Assembly: GCF_024710845.1 (NCBI RefSeq)
Contig: NZ_JANJTZ010000055.1
Location: 1 to 52,530, forward strand
DNA: 52,530 nt
Source of the DNA: Mesorhizobium sp.
GTDB taxonomy: Bacteria; Pseudomonadota; Alphaproteobacteria; Rhizobiales; Rhizobiaceae
Direction of reading: 5' to 3'
The position numbers and the translations under genes are program-made. Position 1 is the stretch's first letter. Every line of letters starts with the position of its first letter. The notes under the pieces are model-generated. The model was given only the letters and a program-made list of their open reading frames with translations. It was not told the DNA's origin and did no database searches. Below, piece after piece: positions 16,952 to 24,676 of this stretch.

Positions 16952-16969
16952 GCGTTTTGACACAGCCTG
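16952..16969. repeat. Right 18-bp terminal inverted repeat
   Basis: GCGTTTTGACACAGCCTG is the exact inverted copy of 15762-15779. An inner CAGGCTGTGTC at 16924-16934 also pairs with it, making this end self-palindromic. It abuts the stop of the DUF2493 gene at 16970, so the insertion lies immediately downstream of that gene. Confidence 0.8.
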
Positions 16970-17911
16970 TCACGCGCCGCCGTCTGTGAACCGCCAGACG
17001 GGGATGCCAAGGCGCCGGGCCTTGTCGGCAAGATTCTCGGTGATGCCGGAACCGGGGAAAACGATCAGGCCGTAGGGCATGACCGAGAGCAACTGGTCGT
17101 TGCGGCGGAACGGGGCCGCCTTGGCATGACGGTTCCAGTCCGGCTTGAAGGCGATCTGCGTGACCTTCCGGCTCTCGGCCCAGCATGCGGCGATGCGCTC
17201 GGCCCCACGCGGGCTGCCCCCGTGGATCAGGACCATGTCGGGATGCTTCTCGCGGGCCTTGTCGAGCGCATCCCAGATCCGATCGTGATCGTTGCAGTCG
17301 AGCCCGCCAGCGAATGCGATCTTGGTGCCGGCCGGGACCAACACTTCGGTGTCGGCGCGACGGCGCGCGGCAAGAAAGTCGCGGCTGTCGATCACCGCCG
17401 CTGTCATCGCCTGGTGGCTGACCTTGGAGCCGGTGCGTGGTCGCCATGCCGAGCCGGTTTCCGCCTCGTAGAGGTCGGCGGCCTCGTCGCGCATGATTTC
17501 GAGGACGTTGCGGCGCTCGATATAGGTGATGCCTTCTGCAGTGAGGCGTTCCAGCTCGACCGACTTCACCTCCGACCCGTCCTGCTCGTGTTGGCTCGAC
17601 CGCTGGGCCTCCTCGTTGCGGTCGAGGCTGCGGGCGACGCGCTCGGCGGCACGGTGGAAGAGGTTGGTGAAGGACCAGAGCAGGTCGTCGAGATCGGGTT
17701 CGAGCCTGGTGTCGCCAAGCATGCCGGCGAAAGTCTCGACGATCCCGGCGAAGCCTGCCCTGATCACCTCGTCGTCGGGCAGCGGCCGGGGATCAGGCTC
17801 GTCCTGATGCGGACGATGCCCGTACATCTGCAATTCGAGGATGACGCGGTCGGTCGGCGAGGAGGCGTGGTAGGGCTCGTAGGCGTCGTCGAAAGGAAGT
17901 TCGTAGGTCAT
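16970..17911 (-). CDS. DUF2493 (YspA-like SLOG) protein
   Basis: The 313-residue product has a C-terminal DUF2493 domain at about residues 195-313: TKIAFAGGLDCNDHDRIWDALDKA, then MVLIHGGSPRGAERIAACWAE, and GLIVFPGSGITENLADKARRLGIPVWRF. These are SLOG-superfamily signatures for binding a nucleotide-like ligand. The N-terminal half (DDLLWSFTNLFHRAAERVARSLDR) is the usual companion helical region in plasmid-borne members. It precedes the toprim gene on these elements, as here. The normal IPVWRF ending shows that the adjacent insertion did not truncate it. Confidence 0.85.
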   Translation of the reverse strand: MTYELPFDDAYEPYHASSPTDRVILELQMYGHRPHQDEPDPRPLPDDEVIRAGFAGIVETFAGMLGDTRLEPDLDDLLWSFTNLFHRAAERVARSLDRNEEAQRSSQHEQDGSEVKSVELERLTAEGITYIERRNVLEIMRDEAADLYEAETGSAWRPRTGSKVSHQAMTAAVIDSRDFLAARRRADTEVLVPAGTKIAFAGGLDCNDHDRIWDALDKAREKHPDMVLIHGGSPRGAERIAACWAESRKVTQIAFKPDWNRHAKAAPFRRNDQLLSVMPYGLIVFPGSGITENLADKARRLGIPVWRFTDGGA

Positions 17912-18157
17912 GGCGTGTCTCCGTCGGGTGTGGCCGCGCCCATCGCGGCCTGACAGCGCTCCCCGGCCGCGCCCCGGGCGCGGCCGCCCCGCAGGCCGGA
18001 GGGCAGCGGGGGACGGCGCCCCCGGTGCGGCCGTGACAGGAGCGGGGCAGGGGTCGCCTCGCGGGCAGGCCGCGGGCGCGGCCTCTCCGGTGGACCGCCG
18101 CCAGGCCTGCAGACCTTCCGGTGACGCCGCCCCTGCCCGCCTGCCGGCCCGGCCTGT
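17912..18157. other. Very GC-rich intergenic spacer
   Basis: This stretch between the toprim remnant and the DUF2493 start consists largely of G and C with several imperfect hairpins. I see no gene. Confidence 0.4.
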
Positions 18158-18930
18158 TCATCCGGGCGGCAGGAAGAGACGGTCATCCTCCGGGACGAGC
18201 TGATCGCGCAGCCATGCCGCGAGATGGGCGGGACCGAGATGGCGAAGATCGTCGTTGAATCGCCGAGCTGCGGCCGCAACGCCAGGGCGAGGATCCCGAC
18301 CTCGCCGGCGCGCTGGCTGAGACGCTCGATGCCGTGCCGGCCGCGGCGTCGGCATCGGCCGCGATGTAGAGGCGGCGGCAAGCGGGCGGGAAGGTCAGGC
18401 CGGCGAGGTGGTTGGCCGACGTGGCCGCGGCCACCGGCAGCGCCGGCATCACCGTCCGGAGCGAGGCCATGGTCTCGAAGCCCTCGCCAGCGGCCATGAC
18501 CGGGACAGGCATGCCGGGATCGAGGCCGAGCCAATTGCCATTGCCGAAGATGCATCCTAGCGAGCGGCGGGGATAAGCGATATGCGCCTTGCCGTTGCCG
18601 CCTGGATCGAGCCAGGTGCGTTGCAAACCGGTGATGCGACCGTCGAAGCCGGTGACGGCCGCGATCAGCGCTGGCAGGGTCAGCGTCTCGCCAGTCACGT
18701 GATCGCGGTAGTAGCAGCCTGGATGGAAGCGCAGGGTGCGCTCGCGCGCGGCCAGCATTATGCCGCGGCCGGCAAGATAGCGTTCGGCGAGTGTGCCGGA
18801 GATGGGCTTCGCCATGGCGAACAGGCGACGCGCAGCGTCGGGCGAGCCGCGTGCCGCGGTGGGCTCGCGCTGCGCGCGAAGGGACAGGGGCTGGGGATCC
18901 GGATGAGGCAATGCCAGGAAGCGCCGGGCC
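18158..18930 (-). pseudogene. C-terminal part of toprim-domain (primase-like) gene, two frameshifts
   Basis: From 18930 the minus strand reads ARRFLALPHPDPQ and continues parallel to the intact gene at 23606-24676: AARRLFAMAKPI, RFHPGCYYRD, GRITGLQRTWLDPGG, then toprim motifs AAGEGFETMASL and YIAADADAAAG. One base is missing after that (near 18332), shifting to GIERLSQRAGEVGILALALRPQLGD. A second missing base near 18262 shifts to FNDDLRHLGPAHLAAWLRDQ, and the frame stops at 18158. The first 95 or so residues are absent here; a matching N-terminal piece is at 24766-24975. Confidence 0.85.
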
Positions 18931-19197
18931 ATAGAGGGTGGCGGAGCGTGTGCCTGTCTTGCAGTGTGCCAACACTGGACCGCTGGCGTCCGACATGGCC
19001 TCCTGGAACGCGCGGACCTGACCTTCGCTGATCTGTCCCGCAGTGACAGGAATGTGGCTGTAGCGAAGCTGCTCCCCTTCGGCGACCGAACGGTTCTCGG
19101 CGGCTGTAGGTTGGCTAAGCTCCTCCCCGTCAGGACGGTTGTTGATGATCGCTGCGAAACCCCGGGACCTCGCACGGCGTATATCCTCGGCGGTCAA
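18931..19197 (-). pseudogene. DUF442 (protein phosphatase/sulfurtransferase-like) gene, 3' truncated
   Basis: The minus strand from the TTG at 19197 reads LTAEDIRRARSRGFAAIINNRPDGEE, then YSHIPVTAGQISEGQVRAFQEAM and the active-site loop VLAHCKTGTRSATLYG (C-x5-R). DUF442 domains accompany Blh and sulfide:quinone oxidoreductase in sulfur detoxification. Right after TLYG the sequence changes to toprim DNA in another frame. No ATG precedes it in frame; the start may be lost or non-standard. It is divergent from blh. Confidence 0.8.
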
Positions 19198-19371
19198 TTG
19201 CGGCCCGACGTAGAGCCTTTGCCATCGGCGAGGTCCTGGACGGACGCATGGAGAAAGACGAGGTGATCCCGTTCGGCCAGTCCGCCGGTCTCGACCTCTC
19301 CGGCGCGGTCAAATGGCTGGACGCGCCCAAGGCCGCTAGTCGACGGACCCTATTCCCCCAGGAGTTATTTA
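19198..19371. other. Divergent region before blh
   Basis: This 174-base region should hold the promoter and BigR operator of the sulfur operon. I see no clear palindromic operator. A plus-strand frame (VLDGRMEKDEVIPFGQSAG) runs through it without a recognised family and may be the residue of a gene cut by the same rearrangement. Confidence 0.35.
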
Positions 19372-20262
19372 ATGAGCACGACCAGGCCACTCGTGAAGGG
19401 CTTCTTCGACGAGCGCACCTTTTCTGTCCAGTATGTGGTCGCCGATCTGGAGACCAGGAAGTGCGCGATCGTCGATCCGGTCCTTGATTTCGACGAGAAG
19501 TCCGGGGCGACGGCGACGCGGAACGCGGACGCGATCCTGTCCTATGTGAATGAGCGGGGATTCGAGGTCGAGTGGATCCTCGATACGCATCCGCATGCCG
19601 ATCACTTCTCGGCCGCGCGGTACCTCAAGGAGAAGACAGGTGCGCGCACTGCGATCGGCGAGAAGGTCGTCGAGGTGCAAAAGCTCTGGAAGGGCATTTA
19701 CAACTGGCCTGACTTCCCGGCCGACGGCTCTCAATGGGACAAGCTGTTCGCCGAAGGAGAGACCTTCAAGGTGGGCAGCATCCCGGCCACGGTGCTGTTC
19801 TCACCAGGGCATACGCTGGCATCCATCACCTATGTCATCGGGGATGCGGCCTTCGTCCATGACACGCTCTTCATGCCGGATTCCGGAACCGCAAGGGCCG
19901 ATTTCCCCGGGGGGAGCGCGTCGCGGCTCTACAGGTCGATCATCAAGATCCTGTCGCTCCCGGACGAGACGCGGATCTTCACAGGGCACGATTACCAGCC
20001 CGGAGGCCGCGAGCCCCTTTGGGAATCCACGGTTGCCGAGCAGAAGGCAAAGAACACGCACATGTCGAAGTGCGAGACCGAAGCAGAGTTCGTGAACGTT
20101 CGCGAGGCACGCGACAAGACCTTGTCGATGCCGAAGCTGATCCTTCACGCGCTTCAGGTCAACATGAGCGGAGGACGGCTGCCTGAGCCAGAGGCGAATG
20201 GAAGGCGCTACCTGAAGTTCCCGCTCGATGCTCTTCAGGGCGCCGCATGGGACGACCAATGA
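19372..20262 (+). CDS. blh: Persulfide dioxygenase-like metallo-beta-lactamase-fold protein (Blh)
   Basis: The 296-residue protein has the metal site THPHADH (His73, His75, Asp77, His78), His147 in SPGHT, and GTARADFPGG near residue 180, which places it with ETHE1/Blh persulfide dioxygenases rather than true lactamases. It would oxidise glutathione persulfide to sulfite in the cytoplasm. CCCAGGAGTTATTTA precedes the ATG. It leads the operon blh-bigR-yeeE-yedE-sulP and overlaps bigR by 16 bases. Such operons are known from Xylella and Agrobacterium under BigR control. Confidence 0.9.
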   Translation: MSTTRPLVKGFFDERTFSVQYVVADLETRKCAIVDPVLDFDEKSGATATRNADAILSYVNERGFEVEWILDTHPHADHFSAARYLKEKTGARTAIGEKVVEVQKLWKGIYNWPDFPADGSQWDKLFAEGETFKVGSIPATVLFSPGHTLASITYVIGDAAFVHDTLFMPDSGTARADFPGGSASRLYRSIIKILSLPDETRIFTGHDYQPGGREPLWESTVAEQKAKNTHMSKCETEAEFVNVREARDKTLSMPKLILHALQVNMSGGRLPEPEANGRRYLKFPLDALQGAAWDDQ

Positions 20263-20603
20263 AGCTCCATCTGGCCCCCAAGACTGCCGACCTCGTGGCG
20301 AGTGCCGGCGAGGCATCGGAGTTCCTCAAGAAGTTCGCCCATCCATCGCGACTGATGATCGTTTGCGCGCTGGTGGATGGCGAGCGGTCCGTCCGCGACC
20401 TCGAGGACACGCTCGGCATCCGGCAGCCCGGCTTGTCGCAGCAGATCGCCGAACTGCGGGACGCAGGACTCATCGTCGGCCGCAAGGAATCGAAGAACAT
20501 GTTCTACCGGCTCGCGGACGGACGGGTCACGGAACTCATCGGACTGATGTACCGGATGTTCTGCAAGCATCCGGACAAGGATCACCAAGGAATCGATCAA
20601 TGA
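20247..20603 (+). CDS. bigR: BigR/SqrR-type ArsR-family repressor, persulfide sensor
   Basis: The 118-residue winged-helix protein carries AHPSRLMIVCALVDGERSV and the recognition helix QPGLSQQIAELRDAGLI. Two cysteines at residues 40 and 106 are 66 apart, the spacing of the sensing pair in BigR and SqrR, which form a tetrasulfide with reactive sulfur and then release DNA. It probably represses its own operon. The ATG at 20247 lies inside blh; an ATG at 20259 (MKLHL) would also work and changes only the numbering. The stop overlaps the next start (ATGA). Confidence 0.88.
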   Translation: MGRPMKLHLAPKTADLVASAGEASEFLKKFAHPSRLMIVCALVDGERSVRDLEDTLGIRQPGLSQQIAELRDAGLIVGRKESKNMFYRLADGRVTELIGLMYRMFCKHPDKDHQGIDQ

Positions 20604-21028
20604 CCGAGTTCACTCCATTCGCATCGCTCGTGGGCGGCATGATGATTGGCCTCTCGGCGGTGCTGCTCATGCTTTGGGAGGGGCGCATAGCGGGCATCTC
20701 CGGTATCGCCGGGAGGCTCCTGCCACCTTATCGCGACAGTGCATTCCTTTCGCGGTTCGGCTTTATCGTCGGCCTCGTTGCCGCGCCACTCGCCATTGCT
20801 GTGACGACCGGTGAGGCGATCCAGCAGAGCGTGCCTTCGAGCATTCCCCTGATCATGGCAGCTGGGCTCCTCGTCGGCTTCGGCTCGGTGTGGGGCAATG
20901 GCTGTACCTCGGGACATGGCGTGTGCGGGCTTTCGCGGCTTTCCACACGCTCCTTCGTTGCGACTGCCGTCTTCATGGCGACCGCGTTCGTCACCGTCTT
21001 TCTCGTCCGCCACGTGATTGGAGGCTGA
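20600..21028 (+). CDS. YeeE/YedE family transporter, first half
   Basis: The 142-residue membrane protein has about four hydrophobic spans and the family's cysteine motif GFGSVWGNGCTSGHGVCGLSRLS near residue 95. YeeE/YedE (TsuA-like) proteins carry thiosulfate or related sulfur compounds through conserved cysteines. It is half the size of full-length members and is followed at once by a matching half, so the two probably work together. Its ATG overlaps the bigR stop. Confidence 0.88.
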   Translation: MTEFTPFASLVGGMMIGLSAVLLMLWEGRIAGISGIAGRLLPPYRDSAFLSRFGFIVGLVAAPLAIAVTTGEAIQQSVPSSIPLIMAAGLLVGFGSVWGNGCTSGHGVCGLSRLSTRSFVATAVFMATAFVTVFLVRHVIGG

Positions 21029-21032
21029 TCCG

Positions 21033-21464
21033 ATGTCTTTCTTCGTGAACGTCGCACTCGGCCTTCTCTTCGGAGTCGGCCTCGTCATCTCGGGTATGGC
21101 GGATCCCGCGAAGGTGCTCAACTTTCTGGACGTCTTCGGCACCTGGGACCCCTCACTGGCCCTCGTCATGGGAGGCGCCGTATTCGTGGCATTCATCGGA
21201 TATCGCCTGGTGCTGACACGCGACAAGCCGATCATCGGCGGCAGCTTTTACCTGCCCACGACGAGCGACATCGACGCCCGCGTGATCGCCGGCCCGGCGA
21301 TCTTCGGGATCGGCTGGGGACTTGGCGGGTTCTGCCCCGGCCCGGCACTCACCGCGCTCGGGCTGGGAGCATCCGGAACTCTGGCTTTCGTCCCGGCGAT
21401 GATCCTCGGCATGTGGGGCGCGCGCCTGCTGGCTGAGAGTCGGGCGCAAGTCCGAGCCGTCTGA
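21033..21464 (+). CDS. YeeE/YedE family transporter, second half (DUF6691-like)
   Basis: The 143-residue membrane protein starts MSFFVNVALGLLFGVGLVISGM and has the second half's signature GIGWGLGGFCPGPALTALG near residue 95, with the conserved Cys. GGAGG lies 8 bases before the ATG at 21033, so I prefer it to the TTG at 21018. It is 4 bases after the first half. Together they resemble the paired transporters of BigR operons. Confidence 0.88.
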   Translation: MSFFVNVALGLLFGVGLVISGMADPAKVLNFLDVFGTWDPSLALVMGGAVFVAFIGYRLVLTRDKPIIGGSFYLPTTSDIDARVIAGPAIFGIGWGLGGFCPGPALTALGLGASGTLAFVPAMILGMWGARLLAESRAQVRAV

Positions 21465-21483
21465 ATACCGCTGAGGCAACACA

Positions 21484-23199
21484 ATGACAAGGCTGTCACG
21501 CCATCTTCCGATCCTGGAATGGGGTCGGCAGTATCGTCGCTCGACTCTCACCAACGACCTGATCGCGGCAGTGATCGTCACGATCATGCTGATCCCACAG
21601 TCGCTTGCCTATGCGATGCTGGCGGGGCTTCCGCCGGAGGTTGGCCTCTACGCCTCGATCCTTCCGCTTGTCGCTTACGCGATCTTCGGCACGAGTAGAA
21701 CGCTAGCAGTGGGTCCCGTGGCTGTTGTCTCCTTGATGACTGCCACCGCGGTCGGCGAGGTCGCAGCCCAGGGTAGCGAATCCTACCTGGCCGCCGCGAC
21801 GCTGCTCGCCCTGATCTCAGGAACGATGCTGGTTGTGATGGGCGTCTTCAGACTTGGTTTCGTGGCCAACTTCCTGAACCATCCCGTGATCTCGGGCGTC
21901 ATCACAGCATCAGGACTTCTGATCGCTGCCGGACAGGTGAGACACCTGCTTGGCGTTCCATCAGGTGGCCATACCCTGCCGGAGATCGTGACAAGCCTGG
22001 TCGGGAATCTTCATGTCGCGAACCTGCCGACATTGCTCATCGGAGCCGGCGTGCTTGCCTTCCTCTACTTCGTTCGCCTGAGATTGAAGTCGTTGCTTCT
22101 CGGTATCGGCCTGAAGCCTCGCCTCGCCGAAATAGCCACGAAGGCCGGCCCGGTCCTTGCCGTTGCGGCCACGATCCTGGCCGTGACCGCGCTGGACCTT
22201 AGGGAGGCGGGCGTACCGCTGGTCGGCGCAATCCCACAAGGACTGCCGCTCCCGGCATTGCCGATCGTCAACCTAGACATGATCAGGGCTCTTGCTGCCC
22301 CGGCGCTCCTGATCAGCCTGATAGGGTTCGTTGAATCCGTCTCGGTCGCGCAGACGCTTGCCGCCAAGCGCCGCCAGCGCATCGCCCCCGACCAAGAGCT
22401 GATTGGGCTCGGTGCTGCCAACATCGCTTCAGGGATTTCCGCAGGCTATCCCGTGACCGGCGGCTTCGCCCGCTCGGTCGTCAACTTCGACGCAGGTGCG
22501 GAAACGCCCGCGGCAGGCATATACACAGCGATCGGCATCGCACTGGCCACAATGTTTCTAACGCCGCTGTTGGCAAACCTGCCACAGGCCACTCTGGCTG
22601 CCACGATTATCGTTGCGGTGCTGTCGTTGGTCGACATCTTCGCCGTGCGCCGCGTCTGGATCTATTCCAAGGCGGACTTCTCGGCCATGGCGGCGACAAT
22701 CCTTGGAACGCTCTTCCTTGGCGTCGAGATCGGCGTCGTGATGGGTGTGCTACTGTCTCTGCTGTTGCATCTCTACAGAACGTCCCGCCCTCACATGGCC
22801 GTGGTCGGCCAGGTTCGGGGAACCGAGCACTTCCGCAATGTCGATCGGCATCAGGTGATCACATCTCCTGAGATCCTGTCGCTGCGCGTTGACGAAAGCC
22901 TCTATTTTGCCAATACCCGCTACCTTGAGGATCGCATCGCGGAATTGGTCGCTCAAAGACCCGAGTTGAAGCACGTCGTCTTGATGTGCTCCACCGTGAA
23001 CGCTATCGACGCCTCGGCGCTTGAGAGCCTCGAGGAGATAAATCGCCGCCTGAACGACGCCGGCATCGCCCTTCATCTCTCCGAAGTGAAGGGGCCGGTC
23101 ATGGATCGCCTGAAGCACTCCCACTTCCTCGACGATCTCACGGGAAGGGTCTTCCTCAGCCAGTACGAGGCAATCGCCGACCTGAACGCAAGCCGCTGA
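21484..23199 (+). CDS. SulP-family anion permease with STAS domain
   Basis: The 571-residue protein has the SulP entry motif DLIAAVIVTIMLIPQSLAYAMLAGLPPEVGLYA near residue 25, about a dozen membrane spans, the conserved region AKRRQRIAPDQELIGLGAANIASG, and a C-terminal STAS domain from about residue 445 (VLMCSTVNAIDASALESLEEINR). It exchanges sulfate, sulfite or bicarbonate across the inner membrane. As last gene of the sulfur operon it probably handles the sulfite or sulfate produced downstream of Blh. The STAS domain may regulate it. Confidence 0.9.
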   Translation: MTRLSRHLPILEWGRQYRRSTLTNDLIAAVIVTIMLIPQSLAYAMLAGLPPEVGLYASILPLVAYAIFGTSRTLAVGPVAVVSLMTATAVGEVAAQGSESYLAAATLLALISGTMLVVMGVFRLGFVANFLNHPVISGVITASGLLIAAGQVRHLLGVPSGGHTLPEIVTSLVGNLHVANLPTLLIGAGVLAFLYFVRLRLKSLLLGIGLKPRLAEIATKAGPVLAVAATILAVTALDLREAGVPLVGAIPQGLPLPALPIVNLDMIRALAAPALLISLIGFVESVSVAQTLAAKRRQRIAPDQELIGLGAANIASGISAGYPVTGGFARSVVNFDAGAETPAAGIYTAIGIALATMFLTPLLANLPQATLAATIIVAVLSLVDIFAVRRVWIYSKADFSAMAATILGTLFLGVEIGVVMGVLLSLLLHLYRTSRPHMAVVGQVRGTEHFRNVDRHQVITSPEILSLRVDESLYFANTRYLEDRIAELVAQRPELKHVVLMCSTVNAIDASALESLEEINRRLNDAGIALHLSEVKGPVMDRLKHSHFLDDLTGRVFLSQYEAIADLNASR

Positions 23200-23414
23200 C
23201 GCTCGCTGACGGCAGCTGCCGGAAAGCACAAAGAGCGGGTTCCGGCGCATACGGCGGGAAACGTTAACCGCCGTATCCAGCTGGAGACGGAAAACCGGAT
23301 CGTGTATTTTTGCGGACCATCCCGCCGAAATCGGCCCCGGCCTTCGCAAACTGGACCGCGAGTCGGACATTGAGCGAGCGATCGAGGCGAATGCTTCCAC
23401 GCTCGCCCTGGCGG

Positions 23415-23592
23415 GGGTTGTCCTCGGCGTTCCGAGGCCGGCGAGGCCAAGCAGGTGCTCCCATAGGATCGGCGCGATCGACGTGCCGGCGGTGGCATTG
23501 ACTACCGGCAAAATCACGTCGTTCCACGACCAGAGGAACGACAGCATCCACAACATGGCCGGGCGCCATCCCCGCGAGAAGACCTGCCACAC
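23415..23592 (-). pseudogene. Possible 3TM holin-like fragment
   Basis: From a GTG at 23592 the minus strand reads WQVFSRGWRPAMLWMLSFLW, then WNDVILPVVNATAGTSIAP and EHLLGLAGLG. The G-W-R-P start, Trp-rich hydrophobic helix and final GLAGLG resemble 3TM-type holins of phages and gene transfer agents. The homology-like part ends near 23430, and the frame then runs antisense into sulP, so the gene is probably truncated. It begins 14 bases after the toprim stop. Function is uncertain. Confidence 0.4.
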
Positions 23593-23605
23593 TCATCCTC
23601 GCGGC

Positions 23606-24676
23606 TCAGCATTTCGTCTTGGCCGCTCTTCGGCGCATGAAGCGAGCGACATCCTGGGGTGCGAGCTGGATGCGCAATGCCGTCCGAAGCGCGCGGAGGC
23701 CGAATGCACGCACGTCCTCGTTGAAGTCGCCCCTCCGCGGCGACAGGGCAAGCGCCTCAATGCCCGCTGCTTCAGCACGTTCGGTCAATGCCGTGAGCGC
23801 CATGTCACCCGCGGCATCGGCATCGCGGGCGATGTAGAGCCGACGCAGCGCCGGCGGGAGCAGAAGGGCGGCAAGGTGGTTGGCCGAGAGCGTGGCCGCC
23901 ATCGGAATGGCCGGCAGCGCGCAGCGCAGCGACAGCATCGTCTCGATGCCTTCGCCGGCCACCATCACCTCACCCGACACGCCAAAGCGCACAGCGTGAC
24001 CGAGGAGACCACCCATCGCCTTCCTTTGGGTGTCGATCGGCGCCTTGCCGAGCCGGACGGCATCGAAGCCGTTGGGATCGAGCCAGGTCCGATGCGCCCC
24101 GGTGATGCGGCCGTCGAGATCGGTGACGGCGGCGATCATGGCCGGCCAGGTCTCGGTCGGCGAATGCTCGTCCGGCCGGTAGTAGCAGCGCGGATGGAAC
24201 CGCAGCGCTCCCGCATCGTGAACAGCCTTGATGCCACGATTGCGCAGGTAGGTCTCGACGAGCGTCCGGCGGATCGGCTGCGACATGGCGAAGAGCCGCC
24301 GCGCCGCTTCCGGCGACCCGGCGGGGACGGGTGTGCGAACGGGCTTTGGGGCGGCGTGCGGTTCGGCGCGCGGCAGGCTCAGAAAGCGTCGTGCCTCATC
24401 GACGACATCGCGGAAGTCGATGAGACCGCAGCTCTCGCGGATCACGTCGAGGAGATCGCCATATTCGGCCGACGCGGCATCGGTCCAATGCCCGGCGGCG
24501 CCGGGACCGGATTCCGGCCCGCTGAGCCGGACGAACATCGACCGGCCCGGCGTGTTGCGAACGTCGCCCACCGTCCAATAGCGGCCCTGGCGCCGCCCGT
24601 TGGACAGGTAATGGCGGCAGACCGCCTCGGCATCGCGGGCGAGACGACGCACAAGCTCGGAAGCGTCGCGGGGCAT
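23606..24676 (-). CDS. Toprim-domain (primase-like) protein, intact second copy
   Basis: The 356-residue protein has an N-terminal region (AEAVCRHYLSNGRRQGRYWTVGDVRN) and AARRLFAMSQPI, RFHPRCYYRPDEH, GRITGAHRTWLDPNG, then a toprim domain: VAGEGIETMLSLRCALP near residue 240 with the catalytic Glu, and YIARDADAAGD near residue 285 with the Asp pair. Such plasmid proteins resemble primase toprim modules and may prime the incoming strand. The start (ATG 24676, or GTG 24679) overlaps the stop of the upstream fragment. It is the intact relative of 18158-18930 and belongs to the inserted segment. Confidence 0.85.
   Translation of the reverse strand: MPRDASELVRRLARDAEAVCRHYLSNGRRQGRYWTVGDVRNTPGRSMFVRLSGPESGPGAAGHWTDAASAEYGDLLDVIRESCGLIDFRDVVDEARRFLSLPRAEPHAAPKPVRTPVPAGSPEAARRLFAMSQPIRRTLVETYLRNRGIKAVHDAGALRFHPRCYYRPDEHSPTETWPAMIAAVTDLDGRITGAHRTWLDPNGFDAVRLGKAPIDTQRKAMGGLLGHAVRFGVSGEVMVAGEGIETMLSLRCALPAIPMAATLSANHLAALLLPPALRRLYIARDADAAGDMALTALTERAEAAGIEALALSPRRGDFNEDVRAFGLRALRTALRIQLAPQDVARFMRRRAAKTKC

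Noticed and set aside
17126-17953. A 275-residue plus-strand frame
   Set aside because: Shadow of the DUF2493 gene; no motif and no start signals.
19372-20262. A beta-lactamase resistance gene
   Set aside because: The metallo-beta-lactamase fold is present, but the THPHADH and ARADFPGG context and the BigR neighbour place it with persulfide dioxygenases.
22750-23592. A 280-residue minus-strand frame over the end of sulP
   Set aside because: Only its first 55 residues or so look like protein (holin-like); the rest is antisense to sulP.
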